Source of the DNA: JBAVQS01 sp049694275
GTDB taxonomy: Bacteria; Chloroflexota; Anaerolineae; UBA4142; SHND01
DNA: 25,790 bases
Direction: 5' to 3'
Assembly (NCBI GenBank): GCA_049694275.1
Contig: JBAVQS010000427.1
Span: 1-25,790, forward strand
In this document: piece after piece, positions 6,660 through 13,815 of the stretch
Position numbering within the stretch: position 1 is the first letter of the stretch
Layout of the letters: each line of letters begins with the position of its first letter
Translations under genes and position numbers: made by a program
The notes under the pieces: model-generated
The model's input: only the letters and a program-made list of their open reading frames with translations
Told to the model about the DNA's origin: nothing
Databases searched by the model: none

Positions 6660-7231
6660 GTGATAAGATTGAACTTTTTAGGCAAGCAACAGAGTTGCGC
6701 AATCAACGACGCTATGTTGAGGTCCGTGAGATTTACCAACGCATACTCGCGGCTTTTGGCCCCGACTCTGCTGTCATGGTGGCTCTGGCATGGGCCGAAT
6801 ATGCAATCAGTGTTGTATCAGAAGGCGTAGACGAAATACACGGGCGCAATGCTATACGCTGGGTTGAGCAGGCAATAGCGTCGAGGCCGGATCAGGCTGA
6901 TTATTACTATACTTGGGGAATCCTGCTTGAGCATGTCGGCGTCCCGAATTATGCGGCTGCGGCTCGCGCTTATCGTCGCGCGGTCGAGTTAGAACCGTAC
7001 CATGTTCCGGCACTGTCAATGATGGCAACACTTTGTGGCGTTCCGGAGGATGTTGTCCCAGTGGAAGAAGCAATCTTGTGTGGTGAAAGAGCAGTACGCG
7101 CTGAGCCTACGCGTTCGCGCTGGATTGTGCTTTCCCGCCTGTATCGTTTTGCGGGCTGTCTGGAGGATAGCGAACGGGCACTGATAAATGGTTTACTGGA
7201 AGTGCATGAGGCTCAACCTATCCGATATTGA
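6656..7231 (+). CDS. TPR-repeat protein
   Basis: A 191-residue, all-helical protein with no signal peptide. Tetratricopeptide-like units are visible at about residues 4-31 (LFRQATELRNQRRYVEVREI), 78-112 (ADYYYTWGILLEHVGVPNYA then AAARAYRRAVELEP, the clearest unit with the usual A/Y/P positions), and 135-182. Such proteins are scaffolds; no enzymatic motif is present. Codon use is AT-richer than the flanking core genes, as for the Imm52-like gene, so both probably belong to the same acquired island. Partner unknown. Confidence 0.65.
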   Translation: MSDKIELFRQATELRNQRRYVEVREIYQRILAAFGPDSAVMVALAWAEYAISVVSEGVDEIHGRNAIRWVEQAIASRPDQADYYYTWGILLEHVGVPNYAAAARAYRRAVELEPYHVPALSMMATLCGVPEDVVPVEEAILCGERAVRAEPTRSRWIVLSRLYRFAGCLEDSERALINGLLEVHEAQPIRY

Positions 7232-7435
7232 CCCGCATACACTCATCCCCCCTTTGCTTTGCACCGGAGCCTGGAGAGTTTGTTCAGCGCCTCGATGAAC
7301 CAAAGCGCGGTCATCCAGTTTTGTAAATCCTGCTGTCAGTTGTCGGTTGAGAACAAACCGCAACGCGCTTGGCACGGTGTATTTCATCAGCACTCCCACA
7401 CCATGGCGTCGAAACAGCACAAGGAGGCCGGTCAT
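7193..7435 (-). CDS. Small ORF of unknown function (80 codons), doubtful
   Basis: ATG 7435 with AAGGAG about 12 nt upstream; its 3' end overlaps the TPR gene 3' end on the other strand. The product (MTGLLVLFRRHGVGVLMKY...) has no recognised domain. Another frame of the same strand holds MTALWFIEALNKLSRLRCKA up to a TGA near 7245, which looks equally protein-like, so a frameshifted remnant is possible. Confidence 0.2.
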   Translation of the reverse strand: MTGLLVLFRRHGVGVLMKYTVPSALRFVLNRQLTAGFTKLDDRALVHRGAEQTLQAPVQSKGGMSVCGSISDRLSLMHFQ

Positions 7436-7458
7436 GTTCTGACCAGTCTCCTTCGTCG

Positions 7459-7599
7459 TTACCTCCCAACCCGCTTGAGCAAGTTTGCACCATTCTCAGT
7501 CAGGCGTTTCAATGCTCGATTCGCTGGAACCTGGGCTATCTCAAATTCGGGCCGGACTTGACTTTTGTCACCCGCCCCATAAGAGCTCATCGGCTTCAT
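7459..7599 (-). CDS. Small ORF of unknown function (46 codons)
   Basis: ATG 7599 (MKPMSSYGAGDKSQVRPEFE...) to TAA 7459-7461, with GGAG about 11 nt upstream of the ATG. It is basic and helical toward the C-terminus (ALKRLTENGANLLKRVGR). It lies 23 bp upstream of the start at 7435, so the two could form a small tandem unit. Neither was recognised as a known toxin-antitoxin family. Confidence 0.25.
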   Translation of the reverse strand: MKPMSSYGAGDKSQVRPEFEIAQVPANRALKRLTENGANLLKRVGR

Positions 7600-7683
7600 T
7601 TCTTACCCAACTCCAATGGCTCTATCGTCATCATTCCACCTGCCTATGGCAGAATAAATAAACAGGGCCGTTGCGCGCAAAAC

Positions 7684-7702
7684 TCTGGAAACGGTTTCCA
7701 GA
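7684..7702. promoter_or_regulatory. LacI-family operator-like palindrome
   Basis: TCTGGAAACGGTTTCCAGA is a perfect 19-bp palindrome around a central G. The GGAAAC...GTTTCC arms match the general form of LacI/PurR/CcpA-type operators. It lies 133 bp upstream of the AEC permease start; no LacI-family gene is in the window. Confidence 0.45.
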
Positions 7703-7834
7703 AACGATACATTTTGCGGCCTGAGCGAGCACGTTGCCGCGCATCCGACTCACGATTTCATGCGGAACAATACCGGGATGTCATCTTGACGCCCGCGCGA
7801 GATTGGATAAACTGACAGGGTCACCTCCTGCCCC

Positions 7835-8755
7835 ATGACCATCTTTTTCTCTGCGCTCACCACCATCGTCCTGCCGATCCTGCTCGTCGCCGCCGCCGGC
7901 TATCTCCTCCGCCGGACCGGGCTGGTGACCGATTCGCGGCCGCTGGCCCGGCTGTCGCTCTATATCCTCAGCCCGGCCCTCGTGCTCAATTCCATCGCTC
8001 GCTCCAAGCTGAGCGATAGCGACGTGGTGAGCATCATCGCCATTGCGCTCCTCGTCGCCGGCGTCATGGGGGGGCTCAGTCTCCTGCTCGCCCGCGTGCT
8101 GCGCTATGACCGGCTCCTGACCGCCGCCTTTCTCCTCAGCATCATGTTTGTCAATGCCGGCAACATCGGGCTGCCGTTCAACCAGTTTGCCTACGGGCAG
8201 GAAGGATTGTCCCGCGCCGCCGTCTTTTTCGTCGCCAACAGCGTCCTGTCCCACGTGCTCGCGATTTTCATCGCCTCGCGCGGGCGTAAGGAGTGGAAGG
8301 ATTCGCTGACCGCCGTTTTCAAAATGCCACTCATCTATGCCTCGATTATCGGGCTTGTGCTCAATCGCACGGGGTGGGCCCTGCCCGAGGCGCTCTCCCG
8401 CGCGGTGGACCTCACCAGCAGCGCCGCCGTTCCGGTCATGCTGGTCATGCTCGGCCTCGAGCTGGCCCGCGTGCGGCTGACCGAATCACTGCGCCCGGTC
8501 CTGCTCGCCACCGGCGTCAAGCTCATCGTCACGCCGGTTGTCGCCCTGGGGCTGGCCGCGCTCATCGGGCTCGCCGGTCTCACCCGTTCGGTCAGCGTCC
8601 TCGAAGCATCCATGCCCACCGCCGTCACCGTCTCGCTCATCGCCGTCGAGTTCGATGCGCGTCCCGATTTCGTAACCAGCGTCATCCTGCTCTCGACGCT
8701 CGGCAGCACCATCACGCTGGTCATCCTGCTGCTCATTCTTGGCTATTCAGGATAA
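7835..8755 (+). CDS. AEC-family (auxin efflux carrier-like) permease
   Basis: A 306-residue integral membrane protein. Hydrophobic segments run through the whole sequence, about ten in all, arranged as two five-helix halves around a polar segment at roughly residues 148-155 (SRGRKEWKD). Family marks: N-terminal TIVLPILLVAAAGYLLRRTG, FVNAGNIGLPFNQFAYG with the conserved Asn/Gly/Pro in helix 4, and near the C-terminus EASMPTAVTVSLIA. AEC members move organic acids such as malate or other small anions; the substrate cannot be deduced. There is no clear Shine-Dalgarno site. A LacI-like operator upstream is the only hint of regulation. High-GC codon use marks return to core sequence. Confidence 0.85.
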   Translation: MTIFFSALTTIVLPILLVAAAGYLLRRTGLVTDSRPLARLSLYILSPALVLNSIARSKLSDSDVVSIIAIALLVAGVMGGLSLLLARVLRYDRLLTAAFLLSIMFVNAGNIGLPFNQFAYGQEGLSRAAVFFVANSVLSHVLAIFIASRGRKEWKDSLTAVFKMPLIYASIIGLVLNRTGWALPEALSRAVDLTSSAAVPVMLVMLGLELARVRLTESLRPVLLATGVKLIVTPVVALGLAALIGLAGLTRSVSVLEASMPTAVTVSLIAVEFDARPDFVTSVILLSTLGSTITLVILLLILGYSG

Positions 8756-8801
8756 GCCCTGACCGGCTTGTTCCACGCCGGCGCTATTTGGTGTATCCCT
8801 T

Positions 8802-9332
8802 ATGCTCCAGACCATTCTCCTCACGCTTCTCTTTTTCCTTCTCCTCGCCGCATTCGCCGCGTGGCGAATGAGCCGCCGGATGCGCACCGAGGCGGGCATC
8901 CCGATCCGGGCGCGGGTCGTCTATGCGGATACCGGCGCGTGGGAGCGGCTGGAAAAACCGCTCTTTTCGCGCCGCCACCTGCTCACCGGCAAGCCGGACT
9001 ATATCGTACAGGACGGCGACGAGCGCATTCCGATTGAGGTCAAGCCGAACCGCGTCGCGCCCGAGCCGCGCCTCTCGGACACGCTGCAACTGGCCGCGTA
9101 TGGCCTGCTGATCGAGGAGACCTGGGGAACCGCTCCGCCCTACGGGCTCTTGAAATATCGCGACGCGGTCTTTCGGGTGGAACTGACCGAAGAGCTCATG
9201 AGCCGGCTTGAAGAGATACTGGAGGAGATGCGAACCGACCTGAACGCTGAGGATGTGCCGCGCAGTCACGAGGAGGCGCGCCGCTGCCAGGCGTGCGGCT
9301 ATCGCGCCGAATGTGGGCAGGAGCTGGTTTAG
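8802..9332 (+). CDS. Membrane-anchored Cas4/RecB-like PD-(D/E)XK nuclease
   Basis: A 176-residue protein of the Cas4/DUF83 type. Residues 2-21 (LQTILLTLLFFLLLAAFAAW) form a single transmembrane helix followed by RRMRTE, placing the domain in the cytoplasm. The nuclease core is complete: D66 in GKPDYI, E79 and K81 in IPIEVK, and RecB motif III QLAAYGLL (Q96...Y100). A C-terminal C162-x2-C165-x5-C171 cluster (RCQACGYRAEC) matches the three C-terminal iron-sulfur ligands of Cas4; the usual fourth, N-terminal cysteine is absent. There are no cas genes or CRISPR array nearby, so this is a solitary Cas4-like protein, presumably a DNA repair or nucleic-acid processing exonuclease at the membrane. 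It follows the AEC gene by 46 bp and is followed by two hairpins. Confidence 0.8.
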   Translation: MLQTILLTLLFFLLLAAFAAWRMSRRMRTEAGIPIRARVVYADTGAWERLEKPLFSRRHLLTGKPDYIVQDGDERIPIEVKPNRVAPEPRLSDTLQLAAYGLLIEETWGTAPPYGLLKYRDAVFRVELTEELMSRLEEILEEMRTDLNAEDVPRSHEEARRCQACGYRAECGQELV

Positions 9333-9352
9333 AAAACTCCGTTAGCGAACCC

Positions 9353-9379
9353 CTTTTTCGGTCGCTGAGGCGACCTTTC
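9353..9379 (+). terminator. Hairpin copy 1 of a duplicated terminator-like element
   Basis: Stem GGTCGC (9360-9365), loop TGAG, stem GCGACC (9370-9375), then TTT; preceded by TTTTTC. It is near-identical to the second copy 43 bp downstream. It lies between convergent genes and may stop transcription from either side. Confidence 0.55.
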
Positions 9380-9396
9380 CAGCCCGCCTTGGCTTC

Positions 9397-9422
9397 CTTT
9401 TCGGTCGCTGAGGCGACCTTTC
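9397..9422 (+). terminator. Hairpin copy 2 of a duplicated terminator-like element
   Basis: Stem GGTCGC (9403-9408), loop TGAG, stem GCGACC (9413-9418), TTT. It has the same sequence as copy 1 apart from one T fewer before the stem. A REP-type dispersed repeat is an alternative to a simple terminator. Confidence 0.55.
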
Positions 9423-9490
9423 ACATTCAGGCGGAGAATTCCATTCTCTGATGCCCGGCGCGTTCGCCAACAAAATTTTCTGAATTCGAT

Positions 9491-10198
9491 CTAGCCCCTG
9501 CCATAGATGGGGAGGCGCGCCCCGTTCACCGCGGCGGCCTCTTCCGAGCAGAGATAGATCATCAGGTTGGCAATCTCTTCCGGGCTGGCCGCGCCGGGAG
9601 AACGGCCGCCGGCCGCGACCCGCGCCTCCTGCGTGTCAATCATCTTGACGACGATCACATTCGCCGTTACCGCTTTGTCTCGCACCTCCTGGGCGACCGC
9701 CATGGTCAGCGCCTCCAGCCCCGCCTTGGCCGCCGAAAAAGCGGCCGACTGCGAGTTTGGCTTGTCGGCCAGCGGCGACGAGAGGGTAATGATTCGCCCC
9801 CAATTGTTCGTCGCCATGAACGGCAAAAAGGCGCGCATCACGTTCAGCCCGGTCCGCAGGTTCAGGTTCATCATCTCGTCCCAGTCTTTGGTGACCAGGC
9901 CGTACAGCGCAGAGGATTGATAGGCGTTGACCAGGTGCAGGAGAATATCCGCGCGGCCAAACCGTTCGACGACGGCATCGGCAAACTCGACGGCCGCTCT
10001 CTCGTCCACCAGATCACGCGGCGAGCTAAAGAGACGCGAGTTGGGCAGCCCCAACTTTTGGACCATGGCCGCGAGCTCTTCTGCGTGGGTTGCCGTAAGC
10101 GCAACGCGGGCGCCATGGGAGGCAAAGACACGCGCGACGACCGGCCCCAGTTGCCCGGTCGCGCCGGTTATAACGGCGATCTTGTCGGTGAGTGGCAT
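9491..10198 (-). CDS. Short-chain dehydrogenase/reductase, catalytic Tyr replaced
   Basis: A 235-residue SDR-fold protein. The nucleotide-binding motif TGATGQLG (11-18) is intact, followed by the alternating Rossmann pattern; Asn of NLNL (111-113) and Ser (SS, 140-141) are present. The catalytic YxxxK is FSAAK: F154 replaces tyrosine (codon TTT) while K158 is kept, and the usual NNAG is LVNA. It may therefore bind NAD(P) without normal oxidoreductase activity, or use another residue. The start is ATG 10198 with AGGA about 9 nt upstream; an upstream in-frame start at 10264 would read through the spacer. It is last gene of the pentose-phosphate operon, 69 bp behind pgl. Role not assigned. Confidence 0.8.
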   Translation of the reverse strand: MPLTDKIAVITGATGQLGPVVARVFASHGARVALTATHAEELAAMVQKLGLPNSRLFSSPRDLVDERAAVEFADAVVERFGRADILLHLVNAYQSSALYGLVTKDWDEMMNLNLRTGLNVMRAFLPFMATNNWGRIITLSSPLADKPNSQSAAFSAAKAGLEALTMAVAQEVRDKAVTANVIVVKMIDTQEARVAAGGRSPGAASPEEIANLMIYLCSEEAAAVNGARLPIYGRG

Positions 10199-10250
10199 AA
10201 TGCAAATCCTGAGAAATAGTGGATCGTAGACCGTGGGTCGTCGGTCGCAC

Positions 10251-10271
10251 TGACCACTGACCACTACTCAC
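10251..10271. repeat. TGACCAC heptamer microrepeats
   Basis: TGACCAC, TGACCAC, then the degenerate TACTCAC. They lie in the pgl-SDR spacer and run into the pgl stop codon (10268-10270). They belong to the same type of spacer-filling microrepeat as at 5251, 12182 and 25034. Confidence 0.5.
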
Positions 10272-11011
10272 TGCTTGTTGACTGCTCCGGCGGCATATTG
10301 ATCGAGATACCACAATAACTTGCCATCGGTCGGTTGAATGAGTTGGGCAGGCAGGCGCTCGGGCGCATACGGCCCGCGGACGACATCGCGCACAGTCTCC
10401 GCCTTGTCGGCCCCGGTGACGATAAAGACCACCCGGTGTCCTGCGTTGAGCACCGGCGCAGTCAGGGTGATTCGATAGGTGTTCAGCTCCTGGACCCAGA
10501 CCGCCGCGCACCAGCGCCGGGTTTCGTGCAGGACTGTGGTGTATGGGAAAAGCGAGGCGGTATGCCCGTTACTGCCCAGACCGAGCAGCACCAGATCGAA
10601 ATGCGGGAGCGCCTCGCCCCAGAAAGCATGCAAGGTCTGGTCGTACGCGCCGGCCGCCGCCTCGGGTGCTTGCTCACCCAAAATGCGATAGATCTGGTTC
10701 CGCGGGACCGGCACTTGCGATAGCAGCGTCTGGTCCGCCATCCGGAAATTGCTCTGCGGATCATCGGGCGGCGCCGGGCGCTCATCCCCCCAAAAGAAAT
10801 GGCACCGGGCCCAATCTACACGCTCTTGGTATTCAGGAGAGGCCAGTTCGGCATACAGATCGCGCGGGGTGGTCCCGCCGGAGAGGGCAACCGTAAAGCG
10901 GCCATTGGCGCCGATTGCCTGCGCCGCTGTCTCGACAAAAAGGTCGGCGGCCGCGCGGGCCAGCGCCTTGCGGTCGGCATAGACCAAAAGCTCGGGCGCA
11001 GGCGTCTTCAT
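10268..11011 (-). CDS. pgl: 6-phosphogluconolactonase
   Basis: A 247-residue enzyme of the NagB/RpiA/DevB superfamily that hydrolyses 6-phosphogluconolactone to 6-phosphogluconate, the second oxidative PPP step. Motifs: SGGTTPR (44-50), WGDERPAPPDDPQSNF (74-89), and GLGSNGHTASLFP (144-156) with the catalytic-region histidine H150. Length is normal for DevB-type lactonases. Its ATG overlaps the opcA stop as ATGA, so translation is probably coupled. It acts directly on the product of the adjacent zwf gene. Confidence 0.96.
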   Translation of the reverse strand: MKTPAPELLVYADRKALARAAADLFVETAAQAIGANGRFTVALSGGTTPRDLYAELASPEYQERVDWARCHFFWGDERPAPPDDPQSNFRMADQTLLSQVPVPRNQIYRILGEQAPEAAAGAYDQTLHAFWGEALPHFDLVLLGLGSNGHTASLFPYTTVLHETRRWCAAVWVQELNTYRITLTAPVLNAGHRVVFIVTGADKAETVRDVVRGPYAPERLPAQLIQPTDGKLLWYLDQYAAGAVNKQ

Positions 11012-12135
11012 TGAATCAATTGCTCCAGCACCTGCAGGGCCTGCGCATACACCCGGTCCCGGCGCGCGGCGTCAAACTCTTCGCACACCAGGGTCACCTC
11101 GCCGGGCACATAGAGCGAAGACGAGCGCTCGGCGACGCGGTCCCCAATCTTGACGAGCGTCGTCACACAATCCTCCCCGCACCAGTTGATCTGGAATTCG
11201 GCGGGCGGCTCGCCGGTCGCCCGCATCGCCACATCTGTCAGCCAGCCTGCAGGCGCCTCTGCGTTCGGGTCCGCTTTGATCTCGACGCGAATCTCCCGCC
11301 CCTGGCTGAGCAGTTTGAACTGGTGATCGCTCCCCTTTTGTTGCCACGACCCTTCGACCACCTGCCATTTCAAAAGCGTAGCCAGCCAGGCGACAATGAG
11401 CATCACCTGCGTGGCATTGGCATGATCGCGCTCCGAATACGTCAGGTCCATCTCGTCGAGCCGGTCCAAATAGTCCAGGTGCTCGGGGGTATCAAAGAAC
11501 TGGGCGATGAGCTCGCGCCAGGGAATGAGCCGGGCCCAGTTAATGTCCCCGAACAGCACGCGGTCCGATTGACGCCGCATCCAGGCGACGGACTGGGCCA
11601 GTTGAGCGGCCGGCGAATTAAACCGGGCTGAATCGAGAATCATCTGGTCGCACACCTTGCTCAGCGAGAGGAATAACGGGTCCTGCAAATTGAGCGGCGC
11701 GCGCCACCAGACCACGAGCGGTAGGTCCTGCAGGCGCAGCGAGAGGACGGCGTTGCGCAATTGGTCGACCGAAGCCGCATGTGTGTGCAGGGTCACCAGC
11801 TCGGCGCACCGTTCCGCCTGTTCCTCGTCGCGCATCAGGCAGTGGGTGCTGATGAACGCTTCAAGGTCGCCGGCATGGGCATGGGGCACGCGGTGAATCA
11901 AAATGGCGCGGCCCGACGCGCGCACGACGATCTCACCCACCAGCGCGTGCGCGGTTTCCAGCGGCTCGTCCACCTCGGAATAGACGACGAGGGTGAGCAT
12001 GCGCCCAAACGTCCGGCGGGATTCGCTGCCCATCGCCTCGCGCACGAGCGCCTCCAGCTCCCCATCGATCTCCGCCAGGGTGACCTGCCGGGGCGTTCCA
12101 TGATCGATCGTCAAGCTTTCACCCTGGAGAGCCAT
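11008..12135 (-). CDS. opcA: Glucose-6-phosphate dehydrogenase assembly protein OpcA
   Basis: A 375-residue non-enzymatic partner of Zwf, known in Cyanobacteria, Actinobacteria and some Chloroflexota, where it promotes oligomerisation and activity of G6PDH. Recognisable parts: the N-terminal REAMG...TLVVYSEVDE segment, LRNAVLSLRLQDLPLVVWWRA in the middle (the most conserved OpcA stretch), the DSARF segment, and the NWARLIPWRELIAQFFD region. A GGAGG ribosome-binding site precedes the ATG. It lies between zwf (72 bp upstream) and pgl (4-bp overlap), the classic zwf-opcA-pgl order. Confidence 0.93.
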   Translation of the reverse strand: MALQGESLTIDHGTPRQVTLAEIDGELEALVREAMGSESRRTFGRMLTLVVYSEVDEPLETAHALVGEIVVRASGRAILIHRVPHAHAGDLEAFISTHCLMRDEEQAERCAELVTLHTHAASVDQLRNAVLSLRLQDLPLVVWWRAPLNLQDPLFLSLSKVCDQMILDSARFNSPAAQLAQSVAWMRRQSDRVLFGDINWARLIPWRELIAQFFDTPEHLDYLDRLDEMDLTYSERDHANATQVMLIVAWLATLLKWQVVEGSWQQKGSDHQFKLLSQGREIRVEIKADPNAEAPAGWLTDVAMRATGEPPAEFQINWCGEDCVTTLVKIGDRVAERSSSLYVPGEVTLVCEEFDAARRDRVYAQALQVLEQLIQ

Positions 12136-12181
12136 AGATCCTCCGGAGCATTGCCAAGGGATATTCGGTTCTTGTTTCCGC

Positions 12182-12202
12182 GATTCGCGATTCGCACTTC
12201 AC
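12182..12202. repeat. GATTCGC heptamer microrepeats
   Basis: GATTCGC, GATTCGC, then ACTTCAC, in the 72-bp spacer between zwf and opcA. They are similar in size and arrangement to the other microrepeats in this window's spacers. Confidence 0.45.
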
Positions 12203-12207
12203 AATTG

Positions 12208-13752
12208 TTAGAGCTTGCGCCATTTTCTCCCATCGCGTTCGATGAAATAATCCGCCTCATCCGGCCCCCAGGTTCCCGCTTCATAGTTGGGAAACGCCGG
12301 TTCTGGCATTCGTTCCCACGCCTCGAGAATCGGCGTCACGAGCGACCACTGCGCTTCGACTTCGTCCTCGCGCGTAAAGAGCATCGGATCGCCCAGCATC
12401 GCGTCGAGCAAAAGCCGCTCATAGGCCTCGGGCGTTGGCACGCCGAACGACGTGCCATAGCGAAAGTCCATATTCACCGGGCGGATGCGATTGTCCTGGC
12501 CCGGGATCTTGCTCTCGAACTTGAGCGAAATGCCTTCGTCGGGCTGGATATTGAGCACGAGCACGTTCGGCTCGATATCCTGGATGCCATTGCCCCGAAA
12601 GAGCGAGAGCGGCGGCCGGTTGAACTGGATGGCAATCTCACTCATCCGCTTGGGCATCCGCTTGCCGGTCCGAAGGTAAAAGGGAACGCCGGCCCAGCGC
12701 CAGTTGTCGATCGTCAGCTTGAGCGCCACATAGCTCTCGACCGCCGAATCGGGCGCGACCTCCGGCTCTTGCCGGTATCCCGACACCTCTTGCCCGCCGA
12801 TACCCCCCGGCCCATACTGCCCGCGCACCGTCCACTCCCCCACATCCTCTGGCAGGATCGGGTGAATCGAGCGCAGGACCTGCGCCTTTTCGTCGCGGAC
12901 GGCGTTCGGCGCATATTCGGGCGGCGGCTCCATCGCGGTCAGCGCCAAAAGCTGGAGCGCGTGATTCTGGATGATATCGCGCAGCGCGCCCGAGCTCTCG
13001 TAATATTCCCCGCGTCCTTCCATGCCGACGGTCTCGGCCACCGTAATCTGGACGTTATTGACATAGTTGCGATTCCAGATCGGCTCCATGATGCCGTTCG
13101 CAAAACGAAAGACGAAAATATTCTGGACCGTCTCTTTGCCGAGATAGTGATCGATGCGATAGACCTGGCTCTCGTCAAAGACCTGGTGCAGCTCGTGGTT
13201 CAGCGTTCGCGCCGAAGTCAGGTCACGGCCAAAGGGCTTTTCGATAATGATCCGGGTCCAGCCCGCGCTCTGGTTCAGCCCCACCGCGCCGAGGTTCTTG
13301 ATAATGGTCGGATAGACGTCCGGCGGCACCGCCAGGTAAAACAGCCGGTTGCCCATCGCGCCGCGCTCCTGGTCGAGCCGGTCGAGGGCCGCCTTCAAGC
13401 GCCGGTACCCCTCGACGTCGTCGATCCGGCTCTGCACATAGGAAATGCTCTGCGCAAAGCTGTCCCACACGGCTTGTTGGACCTGCCCCGTACGCGAAAA
13501 CTCGTTGACCCCTTTGAGATACTCGTCGCGCATCTCCTGGTCACTCTTGGGACGGCGCGCACAGCCGACAATCGCAAAGCTCTGCGGCAAATAGTTATCA
13601 CGCGCCAGGTTATAGAGCGCGGGAATGATCTTGCGATGCGCCAGGTCGCCGGTGGCGCCAAAGAGCACGACGATATTGGGGTCGGGGGCGCGCGCCACCC
13701 GCATCCCTTCACGGAGTGGGTTTATAACTCGTTCACGTTGTGTTTCCAGCAT
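12208..13752 (-). CDS. zwf: Glucose-6-phosphate 1-dehydrogenase
   Basis: A 514-residue enzyme oxidising glucose 6-phosphate to 6-phosphogluconolactone with reduction of NAD(P)+. Visible: the coenzyme loop FGATGDLAHRK (31-41), EKPFG (171-175), the substrate and catalytic motif RIDHYLGKE (199-207), and the general-base histidine region GALRDIIQNHALQLL. The C-terminal domain includes PFYLRTGKRMPKR. Length matches bacterial G6PDH. The start at ATG 13752 has only a weak ribosome-binding site; ATG 13704 is possible and would still retain the coenzyme loop. It is preceded by a hairpin that may partly separate it from the upstream operon genes. Confidence 0.97.
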   Translation of the reverse strand: MLETQRERVINPLREGMRVARAPDPNIVVLFGATGDLAHRKIIPALYNLARDNYLPQSFAIVGCARRPKSDQEMRDEYLKGVNEFSRTGQVQQAVWDSFAQSISYVQSRIDDVEGYRRLKAALDRLDQERGAMGNRLFYLAVPPDVYPTIIKNLGAVGLNQSAGWTRIIIEKPFGRDLTSARTLNHELHQVFDESQVYRIDHYLGKETVQNIFVFRFANGIMEPIWNRNYVNNVQITVAETVGMEGRGEYYESSGALRDIIQNHALQLLALTAMEPPPEYAPNAVRDEKAQVLRSIHPILPEDVGEWTVRGQYGPGGIGGQEVSGYRQEPEVAPDSAVESYVALKLTIDNWRWAGVPFYLRTGKRMPKRMSEIAIQFNRPPLSLFRGNGIQDIEPNVLVLNIQPDEGISLKFESKIPGQDNRIRPVNMDFRYGTSFGVPTPEAYERLLLDAMLGDPMLFTREDEVEAQWSLVTPILEAWERMPEPAFPNYEAGTWGPDEADYFIERDGRKWRKL

Positions 13753-13772
13753 AAGTAATGGACATCAAACGA

Positions 13773-13815
13773 ACGACGGAGGATGCTTCACCCCTTGTCA
13801 TTCGTCCTCCGTCGT
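13773..13815 (-). terminator. Intra-operon hairpin before zwf
   Basis: A perfect 11-bp stem, ACGACGGAGGA (13773-13783) with TCCTCCGTCGT (13805-13815), and a 21-nt loop. Downstream on the minus strand is TCGTTTG, without a real T-tract. It touches the stop codon of the upstream phosphatase gene. It could be an attenuator, a processing or mRNA-stability hairpin, or a repeat element. Confidence 0.45.

Larger units (their letters stand above)
7232..7834. other. 603-bp gene-poor region
   Basis: No convincing plus-strand gene. It holds the two doubtful minus-strand ORFs above, a small hairpin CTGCC-TAT-GGCAG (7643-7655), and the LacI-operator-like palindrome at 7684-7702. A TTGACG (7786-7791) lies upstream of the AEC gene but no well-spaced -10 follows. 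Compositional decay and mixed frames suggest the right boundary of the accessory island falls in this stretch. Confidence 0.5.

Noticed and set aside
8802..9332. A CRISPR-Cas locus, suggested by the Cas4-like gene
   Set aside because: No cas1/cas2 or other cas genes, and no regularly spaced repeats of 23-40 bp anywhere in the window; the nearby duplicated hairpin has only two copies.
11761..13758. A 665-codon plus-strand frame opposite opcA and zwf
   Set aside because: Antisense shadow spanning two real genes and their spacer.
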